A stretch of DNA of 64,000 nt from Anaerolineae bacterium (GTDB lineage Bacteria; Chloroflexota; Anaerolineae; Promineifilales; Promineifilaceae): contig JADLAX010000007.1 in the NCBI GenBank assembly GCA_020848035.1, forward strand, positions 37,577 to 101,576, written 5' to 3'. Position 1 is the stretch's first letter. Each line of letters begins with the position of its first letter. Below, in pieces: positions 49,365 to 56,146 of the stretch. The position numbers and the translations under genes are program-made. The notes beneath the pieces are model-generated. The model searched no databases. It was not told the origin of the DNA and was given only the letters and a program-made list of their open reading frames with translations.

Positions 49365-49874
49365 ATGGAAGAAATTAATAATTACCAACAAGGCCTAGTT
49401 CTAGAACAACGCTATAAACTTCTCGAATATTTAGTCAATGCAAACAGTAACCTAGACAGTAAAGCGAGCGCGCTGCTTCAAACCGGCGGTGTCGTTGTCG
49501 GGCTCGTGGCGGCGACCAGTTTACCGAGCTTTGCCCAATTAATTAGAAGTTCGAGTTTCACATCCACATTGGCCTCGCAATTCTCGATATCGATCGCGCT
49601 TTTGCTTTTCCTGGCTTCCATCTGGCTTTATCGCGATGCCCTCTCCCCACGAGGCTATGGCGTGCCAGGCTCGTCGGATTGGGACGAAACCTTTAACAAC
49701 TACCTGTATGCAAAACCGGTAGCTTGCTTTGACAAAGTTTTAGTCGACTTGCTGCGTGCGATCAAAACAAACGAAGAGCTAAATCACAAAAAGGCCGAGC
49801 TTGTGACCCGTTTGGGTTGGCTGCTTCTGGTTCAAGTCTTTTTTGTTGCCATAGCAATAATCGCAGCCGGCTAA
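49365..49874 (+). CDS. Three-span membrane protein
   Basis: A 169-residue protein. AGGAGGT lies 14 bases before the ATG, farther than ideal. A soluble helical N-terminus (EQRYKLLEYLVNANSNLDSK) precedes spans at about 45-62, 77-97 and 145-168. The layout recalls membrane effectors of nucleotide-signalling defence systems (SLATT or Pycsar TM types), but no partner cyclase is next to it. No ACGGCCGT lies in the gene. Confidence 0.55.
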   Translation: MEEINNYQQGLVLEQRYKLLEYLVNANSNLDSKASALLQTGGVVVGLVAATSLPSFAQLIRSSSFTSTLASQFSISIALLLFLASIWLYRDALSPRGYGVPGSSDWDETFNNYLYAKPVACFDKVLVDLLRAIKTNEELNHKKAELVTRLGWLLLVQVFFVAIAIIAAG

Positions 49875-49999
49875 TTCTTTCTGATTGGTTTTTTGTTGTC
49901 CGATTCGCCACCTCGGACAATCGTATTAGTCGGCTCCGGTTGAGGCCGGGGTGCCTGTTTTGGTTCTTGCTTCGGTTCGCTTTTCTTGTCACTGCTCAT
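49871..49999 (-). CDS. Small Pro/Lys-rich protein, member 2 of a pair
   Basis: A 42-residue ORF with AAAGGAA before the ATG. Sequence MSSDKKSEPKQEPKQ, then Pro-rich, then TNTIVRGGESDNKK. Similar to the ORF at 49178-49342. It is 52 bases after the methyltransferase gene on the same strand and overlaps the convergent membrane-protein gene by four bases. Confidence 0.5.
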   Translation of the reverse strand: MSSDKKSEPKQEPKQAPRPQPEPTNTIVRGGESDNKKPIRKN

Positions 50000-50051
50000 A
50001 ATTGATTCCTTTCGTTGTTGGGATAGGGCACGACCGCGAAACGGCCGTGGT

Positions 50052-51704
50052 CTAATCAAACAAACTCTTTTGCTGCGGCCCGTCTTCCTTCACTCGCTGC
50101 GCCTGCTTAAACGTCATGCTGGTAGGTGGCATCTGGGGTACTACTCCGCGCAGCAGCTCCTCGATGGTCAAAATCTGGATTGTCGGGAAACGCTGGTTCC
50201 AGCCAGGCGACTGGTAAAAACCGGCCGAAACGGCTTCGGTAGTCATGTCTCTGGTGGGCGCCTCCAGGGTGATAAAGAATCCCATCGCGGCCCCTTCTCG
50301 CTTGACGGTACCCACCAGGTCGCGGATCTGCGAGCTGCTAACCTTGCCGCTTTTTACCTGGACCAGGATGCGCTTTGGCTTGCCGCTGGCATCGTCGATG
50401 AAGGTGATCACGCCATCGATGCCGCGATCTGCGCCCTTCTTGCCCTGCTTGCTGCCCTGCTCGCCGCCGGACGGCCGTGCCTTAACTAACGACAGCGCCC
50501 ACCACTCAAACTGGAATCGGTCATCCTGGGCCAGCTGCCTGGCCGACTGCACCGACGTTGGTTCGCCCACGATTTGGAATTTGGCATCAGGAAACATTTC
50601 TTTCAGGCGGTACTTCATGAGGGCTATAGATAGGTGGGTGATGTCGATACCGATCCAGCGTCGGTTTAACTTCTGAGCAGCTGCCACTGTCGTACCGCAG
50701 CCACAGAAGGGATCAATTACAATGTCACCAAGGTTGCTGCTAGCCTGGAGAATTCTTTCCAGTAGCTCAAGGGGTTTTTGTGTAGGATAGCCAAGGCGTT
50801 CGGCTGCTTGTGAGTTAATAGGGTTAATGTCTAGCCAGAGGTTATCAACAATCCGCCCTGGCATCTCGTTCAAGTATCGCTTTAACTGTATGCGCTTGTC
50901 TTTGCTGCTGGGATACCATATCCTTCCTTCTTGATCGAGTTTCAGCATCGTTTCTTTGGAATAGCGCCATCCTTTAGGGGGCGATGCATGTCCTTTCCAT
51001 TCATACATCAGGTTCGGTCTAGGGTTAGGGCTAGTCATATTATCTAACCGATAAGGACCTCTCCCGTCATTGTCGTTGTAACGATACTTGGTAGTTACGT
51101 ATTCGGCATGGTGATCAGTATGTTGTGGATTCCAAGTAAAGTTGTTGGTCTTTGAATAGAAGAGAATTATATCCGTAACTGGAGACCATCTTTTTGCATC
51201 GCTATGTGTTGTTGTCCGCTTCCAAACAATCTCGTTAATAAATTGTTCTGGCCCGAAAATTGTGTCCAAAATAATCTTCAGATAATGGCTCGCCGTAGGG
51301 TCGCAATGTAGGTAAAGGCTGCCGGTGGGCTTCAGCACCCGGTGCAGCTCCACCAGCCTGGCCGCCATCATGACCAGGTAGGCAAGCATCTGGCTGGGGC
51401 CAATAAACTGACGCAGAGCGGCGATCATCTGGCTCACCCGGTCCGGAGCGGCCGTTACCAAATCGTGATATGTCTCTTCAGCGGCGGCGTTCCAATGCCA
51501 GGTGTCATCGAAGGCCGCTATCTGGGCCTCGGATTCTTCCCCACTCTCGTACTTGAACAGCACATTGTAGGTGCGCTGGGAGTTGAAAGGCGGGTCCAGG
51601 TAGATGAGATCGATAGATTCATCTGGAATGTACTCCCGCAGGATATCGAGGTTGTCACCATAGAAGAGGGTGTTTTGGTTGAAGGGGGATTTCGCCATCT
51701 GCAT
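50052..51704 (-). CDS. DNA methyltransferase fused to a restriction-type nuclease domain
   Basis: A 550-residue protein. The N-terminal two thirds is a beta-class amino-methyltransferase: DPPF at 37-40 (motif IV) and DPFCGCGTTVAAA (SAM loop). The C-terminal third (from about 395) fits a Mrr-like PD-(D/E)XK domain: GADRGIDGVITF and RILVQVKSGKVSSSQIRDLV. This would join modification and cleavage or target sensing in one chain. Two ACGGCCGT sites lie near its ends. The recognition sequence is unknown. Confidence 0.8.
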   Translation of the reverse strand: MQMAKSPFNQNTLFYGDNLDILREYIPDESIDLIYLDPPFNSQRTYNVLFKYESGEESEAQIAAFDDTWHWNAAAEETYHDLVTAAPDRVSQMIAALRQFIGPSQMLAYLVMMAARLVELHRVLKPTGSLYLHCDPTASHYLKIILDTIFGPEQFINEIVWKRTTTHSDAKRWSPVTDIILFYSKTNNFTWNPQHTDHHAEYVTTKYRYNDNDGRGPYRLDNMTSPNPRPNLMYEWKGHASPPKGWRYSKETMLKLDQEGRIWYPSSKDKRIQLKRYLNEMPGRIVDNLWLDINPINSQAAERLGYPTQKPLELLERILQASSNLGDIVIDPFCGCGTTVAAAQKLNRRWIGIDITHLSIALMKYRLKEMFPDAKFQIVGEPTSVQSARQLAQDDRFQFEWWALSLVKARPSGGEQGSKQGKKGADRGIDGVITFIDDASGKPKRILVQVKSGKVSSSQIRDLVGTVKREGAAMGFFITLEAPTRDMTTEAVSAGFYQSPGWNQRFPTIQILTIEELLRGVVPQMPPTSMTFKQAQRVKEDGPQQKSLFD

Positions 51705-51740
51705 TATCTCCGTGGGGTCATTGAGGAACGGCCGTAACTG

Positions 51741-52307
51741 TTAGCAGCTCGCCTGGGAGCTTCCACCTGAGTAGCTACAGGAATCCACTAGCGTGGCCCC
51801 ATTGCGGAGGTAAGCGGTATCGCCAGTGTTATTCCAAAACGCCTGGGCGCTGCCCCAGTAGAGGTTGGTGGCATTGTTGGCACCGCTCTTTACCCAGACC
51901 AGCACGGCCGACCCGGGTGATAAGCTGAATCCACCAGGAAAGTTGTAGATGTGGCTGTCGTTATCGCTCAGCGTCCAGCCAGTGAGAACAGCCGTTGTGC
52001 CGCCCTTGTTCTCGATGCGCACATATTCGCCAGCCACGTCGTCGCCAGCCGGGTTGTAGACAATGAGGGTGATCTGTACATTTGCTGGAGCTACAGTTGG
52101 GGCTGGAATGGTAGCTGTGGCCGTTGCGGTTGGGGTCGCAGTGGGTAGCTCGGAGCGGAGCACCAATGGCAGGTAGTTAAAGCTATCAGGGGTAGCGTTG
52201 CCAGCAACGGCCGTTTGTGGGCGCGCTGCTGTTGATAAGAACAACAAGGCAAAAACGGCCGTTGCTAACACGGCGATGACAACTATTAAGTTGTGGCGAA
52301 GCGGCAT
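51741..52307 (-). CDS. Secreted lamin-tail-domain protein
   Basis: A 188-residue protein starting at ATG 52307 after GAGGAAGG. The N-terminus is a membrane anchor or signal (LIVVIAVLATAVFALLFLST). A YLPLVLR segment and a Thr/Pro/Ala linker follow, then a lamin-tail domain: GEYVRIENKGGTTAVLTGWT, LSPGSAVLVWVKSG and GDTAYLRNG. It probably acts outside the cell, perhaps in surface binding. Such exported proteins are typical of Chloroflexota and unusual in a phage-like region. Confidence 0.75.
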   Translation of the reverse strand: MPLRHNLIVVIAVLATAVFALLFLSTAARPQTAVAGNATPDSFNYLPLVLRSELPTATPTATATATIPAPTVAPANVQITLIVYNPAGDDVAGEYVRIENKGGTTAVLTGWTLSDNDSHIYNFPGGFSLSPGSAVLVWVKSGANNATNLYWGSAQAFWNNTGDTAYLRNGATLVDSCSYSGGSSQASC

Positions 52308-52471
52308 ATAAACCTTCCTCAGTTGTGTTTGCTCGTTACGGCACTGGAAAGCTTGGGCACCAGTCTTATCAAACAAGTATCCGCAATTGTCAGGATTTAG
52401 CCAACTGGCTGCCGCCTCTGATTAACCAGCTATGGTGTTTAAAAGTCAACCCCTTCGACTGTGGCACGTAA

Positions 52472-52546
52472 TCTGTCAACCACCTGTTTCAACCTGTCTA
52501 CTTTGGAAATAAGCGCATTCCTGTTAGGTTTTCTGACTGCTAGGAT
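52472..52546 (+). promoter_or_regulatory. Shared-type promoter module
   Basis: TTCCTG (52518) and TAGGAT (52541) are 17 bp apart, preceded by TCTGTCAACC and CCTGTCTAC 21 bp apart. From 52308 to 52471 I see nothing else. Confidence 0.65.
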
Positions 52547-52585
52547 CAAAGCATCTTAACTCACATCATTACAAGGACGGTTGAC

Positions 52586-52948
52586 ATGATTACGGTAACT
52601 ACTGAACTCTTGGCAAAGGCAAATGAAGTCGTAGGTAAGGTGTTCGCATTAGCGGGAAACGAAGACACTTTGTTCTCCAGCGAGCAAGTGATGGCTTTGG
52701 GCCTGACGGCGGATATGCTGGTCAGCGACCAGGAGACCTTGATAAACACGATTCGCGGTTTAGCCGGTTCCATCTCGCGTTGGGCGAGTGATGTCCAACA
52801 CGAAGTTGAAACCAACGGTATCCTGGCGCGAGTTGAGCCCAACGGTCTGCCAAATTTGATCGAAGAGATGCTGAAAGCCATTGTGCGGTTAGAAGCGCTT
52901 CGGGTGCATGTGTACAGCTTTGCAGAATTGGCAGAGCGGATGATTTAA
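52586..52948 (+). CDS. Hypothetical helical protein
   Basis: A 120-residue helical acidic protein with AAGGACGGTTGAC before the ATG. The first in a series of one-gene units with its own shared-type promoter and terminator. Not recognised. Confidence 0.6.
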   Translation: MITVTTELLAKANEVVGKVFALAGNEDTLFSSEQVMALGLTADMLVSDQETLINTIRGLAGSISRWASDVQHEVETNGILARVEPNGLPNLIEEMLKAIVRLEALRVHVYSFAELAERMI

Positions 52949-52966
52949 CCATCATTTATTAAGGCA

Positions 52967-52996
52967 AGCGGGCAGATGGAGGCTGCCCGCTTTTTG
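52967..52996 (+). terminator. Intrinsic terminator
   Basis: GCGGGCAG-ATGGAGG-CTGCCCGC followed by TTTTTG. Confidence 0.8.
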
Positions 52997-53013
52997 TTTG
53001 GGGAACGGCAGTA

Positions 53014-53089
53014 ACCTGTCAACCATTCTGCCCCACCTGTCAACTTTGGAAATAAGCGCATTCCCGTCAGGTTTTCTGACTGCTAGGAT
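53014..53089 (+). promoter_or_regulatory. Shared-type promoter module
   Basis: TTCCCG (53061) and TAGGAT (53084) are 17 bp apart, with CCTGTCAACC repeats at 53014 and 53035. Nearly identical over about 90 bases to the module at 53445. Confidence 0.7.
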
Positions 53090-53127
53090 CAAAGCATCTT
53101 ATTCATCCACACATGGAGGTTAGACCA

Positions 53128-53361
53128 ATGGCCAATTATAAGTTAGAGCAGTTTGAACGGTTGGATATGCTGGAAGATGCGCGGGAACATCTTCAGCAAG
53201 CAGTGGAATTGATTGAGCAGGTTTTCCCGGATGACGAGTACGTGAAAGCGTACATGATTGATCATCTGAAAATTCGGGTAGGTTGCGATCACGGTTTCCT
53301 GAGTGGCGACCTGAACATTGACAGCCTGATTGACCGGATTCAGGATGGTGAGGAGGAGTAA
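53128..53361 (+). CDS. Small acidic protein, duplicated (copy 1)
   Basis: A 77-residue acidic helical protein with the shared start block. Residues 7-50 (QFERLDMLEDAREHLQQAVE ... DDEYVKAYMIDHLKIRVG) are nearly identical to the protein at 53557, showing a tandem duplication of gene plus promoter. Function unknown; it could be a small regulatory or anti-host protein. Confidence 0.65.
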   Translation: MANYKLEQFERLDMLEDAREHLQQAVELIEQVFPDDEYVKAYMIDHLKIRVGCDHGFLSGDLNIDSLIDRIQDGEEE

Positions 53362-53382
53362 GTATGCCGTGATTTGTAGTTA

Positions 53383-53426
53383 GGCGGGTGGCCGGTGACA
53401 ACTTGTCACCGGCCACCCGCCTTTTT
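53383..53426 (+). terminator. Strong intrinsic terminator
   Basis: A 17-bp perfect stem GGCGGGTGGCCGGTGAC/GTCACCGGCCACCCGCC followed by T5. The next unit repeats this with a shifted sequence. Confidence 0.85.
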
Positions 53427-53444
53427 GCGGGGAACGGCCGTAAC

Positions 53445-53518
53445 CTGTCAACCATCCTGCTCTACCTGTCAACTTTGGAAATAAGCGTATTCCGGTCAGG
53501 TTTTCTATCTGCTAGGAT
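53445..53518 (+). promoter_or_regulatory. Shared-type promoter module
   Basis: TTCCGG (53490) and TAGGAT (53513) are 17 bp apart, with CCTGTCAACC repeats 21 bp apart upstream. Drives the second copy of the duplicated gene. Confidence 0.7.
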
Positions 53519-53556
53519 CAAAGCATCTTATTCATCCACACACGGAGGTTAGACCA

Positions 53557-53814
53557 ATGGCGAATGAAGAGTTAGGACAGTTTGAACGGTTGGATATGCT
53601 GGAAGAAGCTCGGGATCTTCTGAAGCAGGTGATTGAACTGATTGAGCAGGTTTTTCCCAATGACGAGTACGTGAAGGCATACATGATTGACCGACTGAAA
53701 ATCCGGGTGGGTGATGGTAGAGGCTTCTCGGACAGCGACCCAAACACTGGCAGCAGTCATGACCTGAGCATTGACGGCCTGATTAAACGGATTTTATTCG
53801 GCGAGGAAGGATAA
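53557..53814 (+). CDS. Small acidic protein, duplicated (copy 2)
   Basis: An 85-residue paralogue of the protein at 53128, with the shared start block. It differs by an insert of about nine residues near the C-terminus (SDSDPNTGSSHDL). The conserved ELIEQVFPNDEYVKAYMID core suggests the same fold and function, which is unknown. Confidence 0.65.
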   Translation: MANEELGQFERLDMLEEARDLLKQVIELIEQVFPNDEYVKAYMIDRLKIRVGDGRGFSDSDPNTGSSHDLSIDGLIKRILFGEEG

Positions 53815-53835
53815 GTTATGGAGTGATTCACAACT

Positions 53836-53880
53836 GGTGGGCCGCTGGTGACAACTTGTCACCAGCGGCCCACCTTTTTT
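53836..53880 (+). terminator. Strong intrinsic terminator
   Basis: GGTGGGCCGCTGGTGAC/GTCACCAGCGGCCCACC with a 5-base loop ACAAC-like centre and T6. Confidence 0.85.
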
Positions 53881-53905
53881 GTTGGAGAACGGCCGTTCCG
53901 CGTGG

Positions 53906-53980
53906 GTGAAAATTGGTATTGAAACTTGGGAAAACTGGCCCTGCACAGGACTTCCCGTCAGGTTTTCTGACTGCTAAGAT
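53906..53980 (+). promoter_or_regulatory. Shared-type promoter with alternative upstream element
   Basis: TTCCCG (53952) and TAAGAT (53975) are 17 bp apart. In place of CCTGTCAACC repeats there is GGTGAAAATTGGTATTGAAA followed by GGGAAAACTGG, shared with the module at 54355. Confidence 0.6.
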
Positions 53981-54024
53981 CAAAGTATCTTATCAAACAC
54001 ATCAACCAAACGGAGGTGGCCATC

Positions 54025-54267
54025 ATGCAAGATATCGTGAAATTTTTCCAGGATGACGTTTTTGTAAACAAAGAAGTGGTGCGTGAAGGGTTTGCCCACT
54101 TCACCATGGGTCGGATTTCATTCCGCCGGTTCGTCAAATTCATGGAGCAGGCCATGTTCGTGTGGGATGAATGTGCTAAAGAATACTTCAATGGCCAGGG
54201 CGTTGTAGTGGTTGTTAAGAGAGACCGCCCTACCATTTCAGTGGTCGTGAAGCGTGAGGCCTGTTAA
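54025..54267 (+). CDS. Small hypothetical protein
   Basis: An 80-residue protein; ATG 54025 is chosen for the GGAGG upstream. Helical N-terminus with aromatic residues (FFQDDVFVNKE) and a strand-rich C-terminus (VVVVVKRDRPTISVVVKRE). Single-gene transcription unit. Not recognised. Confidence 0.6.
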   Translation: MQDIVKFFQDDVFVNKEVVREGFAHFTMGRISFRRFVKFMEQAMFVWDECAKEYFNGQGVVVVVKRDRPTISVVVKREAC

Positions 54268-54299
54268 TGGAGGTACTGCCAGAAAATAAACACAATCGT

Positions 54300-54331
54300 A
54301 GGCGGGTGGCGTGAGCTACCCGCTTTTTTTG
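54300..54331 (+). terminator. Intrinsic terminator
   Basis: GCGGGT-GGCGTGAGCT-ACCCGC followed by T7. Confidence 0.65.
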
Positions 54332-54354
54332 TTGGGGAACGGCCGTTTGGCGAG

Positions 54355-54431
54355 GGTGAAAATTGGTATTGAAATTTGGGAAAACTGGCGCTGCGTAGGA
54401 CTTCCCGTTGGCGAATTGTCTGCGTTAGGAT
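54355..54431 (+). promoter_or_regulatory. Shared-type promoter with alternative upstream element
   Basis: TTCCCG (54402) and TAGGAT (54426) are 18 bp apart, after GGTGAAAATTGGTATTGAAA and GGGAAAACTGG as in the module at 53906. Confidence 0.6.
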
Positions 54432-54467
54432 CAAAGCATATTCACCAAGCAAACGGAGATTAGACCA

Positions 54468-54824
54468 ATGGACACCACAAAAGACTTTTCGAGAATCAAG
54501 TACATGTACAACGTAAACCGGTCGCACATCCGCCAGATGGCACCGACTGAATGGGCGGCCAACGGCCTGCAGGTGCCCGCTGCTGGAAAGTGGCAGCAAT
54601 ATTGGATTACGCACACCGACCTGGTGAATTGGTATGGCGGCGAAGAGCGGCTGAAGCGCAATTACAAAACGGCCGAAGCCGCCGAGCGTCGGTTATGGCA
54701 GGTGTTTGATGAGATGTACGGCAGCGTAGCCAACTTCTTCCAGCAAGTGTATGAGCCACGGCCGGAGCGCGTGACTAACTACTGCCAGCAGCTGTACACT
54801 CGCCGTCGGCGTCAAAACAAGTAG
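54468..54824 (+). CDS. Hypothetical basic protein
   Basis: A 118-residue protein with a variant shared start block CGGAGATTAGACCA. N-terminal helix-turn-helix-like segment (SHIRQMAPTEWAANG) and a basic C-terminus (YTRRRRQNK). Possibly DNA-binding. Last of the one-gene units. Confidence 0.6.
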   Translation: MDTTKDFSRIKYMYNVNRSHIRQMAPTEWAANGLQVPAAGKWQQYWITHTDLVNWYGGEERLKRNYKTAEAAERRLWQVFDEMYGSVANFFQQVYEPRPERVTNYCQQLYTRRRRQNK

Positions 54825-54898
54825 TTGACAAACATGATTGCGATTGTTTACGGTAGCGGTGTATCTAGCTTTGCCAACTCGAACTCCTCTTCCTAAAC

Positions 54899-54932
54899 GA
54901 AAGCCCGCCAGCACCCACTGGCGGGCTTTTGG
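54899..54932. terminator. Bidirectional intrinsic terminator
   Basis: AAAGCCCGCCAG-CACCCA-CTGGCGGGCTTTT works on both strands: T runs follow on the plus strand and TTTCGTTT on the minus strand. It separates the convergent gene at 54468 and the mini-ORF at 54943. Confidence 0.75.
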
Positions 54933-54942
54933 TTTTTGGGAC

Positions 54943-55035
54943 TTACTTCCGGTTCATCTGATCCATCAGTGACAAAACGGCGACGGCAAACATCCACACA
55001 TTAATCACCAGGTTCCAATCAATTCCGCAGTCCAT
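54943..55035 (-). CDS. Candidate 30-residue membrane peptide
   Basis: An ORF of 31 codons with GGAGGTTTGGTTGC before the ATG, similar to the shared start block. The product has one short span (NLVINVWMFAVAVLSLM) and ends MNRK. A terminator follows. The start signal makes it more likely than chance, but it has no homologue I know. Confidence 0.4.
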   Translation of the reverse strand: MDCGIDWNLVINVWMFAVAVLSLMDQMNRK

Positions 55036-55147
55036 GCAACCAAACCTCCGCAAGTTAAATTTTCAACATGGTTGCACACGCACACCAACGGGTTGTTGGT
55101 GCGCCGGACAAATTTGCAAGACTCCCCCCACCCCACAATATAGGTAA

Positions 55148-55290
55148 TTGGCTCGCAAAGGCACTGTAAAGGCGCTTATTTCGCGTGGGTGTACTGAACC
55201 TATCTATTCATACTGGCCTCCGAGCTTTCGCAAGCCCGCTTGCAAAGGAGTTGTAAAGGTTTTCTTTGGCAGGCTCTTTTATTTCCCCTA
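55148..55290. repeat. Intergenic repeat R, copy 5
   Basis: GGCTCGCAAAGGCACTGTAAAGGC, then TTATTTCGCGTGGGTGTACTG, CATACTGGCCTCCGAGC and TTTCGCAAGCCCGCTTGCAAA follow the R unit closely. It separates the one-gene units from the packaging operon. A small hairpin CACCAAC-GGGTT-GTTGGTG lies just before, near 55088. Confidence 0.65.
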
Positions 55291-55340
55291 CTGACCACAG
55301 GATCGGGTAAACGGCCGTTTCTACGCAAATCTCGTGATTA

Positions 55341-55407
55341 TGGACAGAAAAAAGAAAGTTTGTTTATAATGGTTGCAGATGGTTTCAAATAGTTGCAGAT
55401 AGTTTCA
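55341..55407 (+). promoter_or_regulatory. Late-operon promoter with two operator repeats
   Basis: TGGACA (55341) and TATAAT (55365) are 18 bp apart, near consensus. GTTGCAGATGGTTTCA (55372-55387) and GTTGCAGATAGTTTCA (55392-55407) follow, 20 bp apart, covering the start of transcription. Such a placement fits a repressor of the packaging and head genes. A related 16-mer lies at 10315. Confidence 0.65.
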
Positions 55408-55420
55408 GGAATATTGGCCA

Positions 55421-56146
55421 ATGACAAAGAAGCAGACCCCAGCAGGTTACGTAGTTGAAGAAATGGACATCGACGAGATTGCCGAAGATGATGGCAATCT
55501 GAATATGGGAACGGTGCGCGGTGCGGCCGTTATGGATTTCTCTCTGAACACGTTTGGCCCAGCTCGTGGCGTGGCGCTCGACAAGAAGAACAAGGCGATG
55601 GCCGGCAACAAAACCGTTCAGGCGGCTAAAAATGCCGGGGTGAAAAAGGTCATCGTTGTGGAGACGGATGGCGACGTACTGGTGGCCACCCGCCGCCGCG
55701 ACATGGACCTCGACGATCCAGCTGATAAGCGGGCACGGGAATACTCGGTAGCCGATAACCGGACAAATGAACTTGACCTGGCGTGGGACGCTAAGCTGGC
55801 GGCCCAAGCGGTAGAAGAAGGCGCTGATTTCAGCGTCTTGTTTTATGATGATGAGTTTGCCCGGCTCACTGGCGAAGATGATTGGTACTTCGATGACGAT
55901 GAGGGCCAGGAAGATGTCGTCGACGATGTGGTGCCTGAGATGGCCATACAGCCCTTTGAGCACTATGACTACCTCATGGTCATGTTCCGCAGCACCCTGG
56001 ATTGGTCCAGGGCGCTGGATGTACTGAAAGATGCCGGGCTCATCAAGCAGGCCTTCACCGTTTCGCGCAAAACACGGAAGGTTGGGCTGTGCCGCGTTAT
56101 CGAAGGCTCGGCGCTGCTGGATCTGCTGACGGGGATTTCCGAATGA
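55421..56146 (+). CDS. ParB-domain protein of the packaging operon
   Basis: A 241-residue protein. DIDEIAEDDGNLNMGTVRG and GNKTVQAAKNAGVKKVIVVE match the ParB/sulfiredoxin-like nuclease fold used by many phage proteins next to terminases. It lacks the helix-turn-helix of partition ParB. A C-terminal domain with FRSTLDWSRALDVLKDAG follows. It may act in DNA modification or as a packaging-associated nuclease. Confidence 0.65.
   Translation: MTKKQTPAGYVVEEMDIDEIAEDDGNLNMGTVRGAAVMDFSLNTFGPARGVALDKKNKAMAGNKTVQAAKNAGVKKVIVVETDGDVLVATRRRDMDLDDPADKRAREYSVADNRTNELDLAWDAKLAAQAVEEGADFSVLFYDDEFARLTGEDDWYFDDDEGQEDVVDDVVPEMAIQPFEHYDYLMVMFRSTLDWSRALDVLKDAGLIKQAFTVSRKTRKVGLCRVIEGSALLDLLTGISE

Larger units (their letters stand above)
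12172..54467 (+). promoter_or_regulatory. Shared extended start block GGAGGTTAGACCAA-ATG, 12 copies
   Basis: The same 14-15 bases precede start codons at 12191, 13623, 14737, 16710, 30000, 40576, 42232, 43345, 44759, 53128, 53557 and 54468 (GGAGATTAGACC in the last). Conservation covers the spacer TTAGACCAA as well as the Shine-Dalgarno GGAGG, which ribosome binding alone does not require. The span given covers all copies; plus strand only. Confidence 0.85.

Noticed and set aside
13304..55290. R repeats as a CRISPR array
   Set aside because: Copies are far apart, imperfect and lack regular spacers; no cas genes are present.
55421..56146. ParB-domain protein as a second partition protein
   Set aside because: It lacks the partition helix-turn-helix and lies in the packaging operon, where ParB-fold proteins have other roles.
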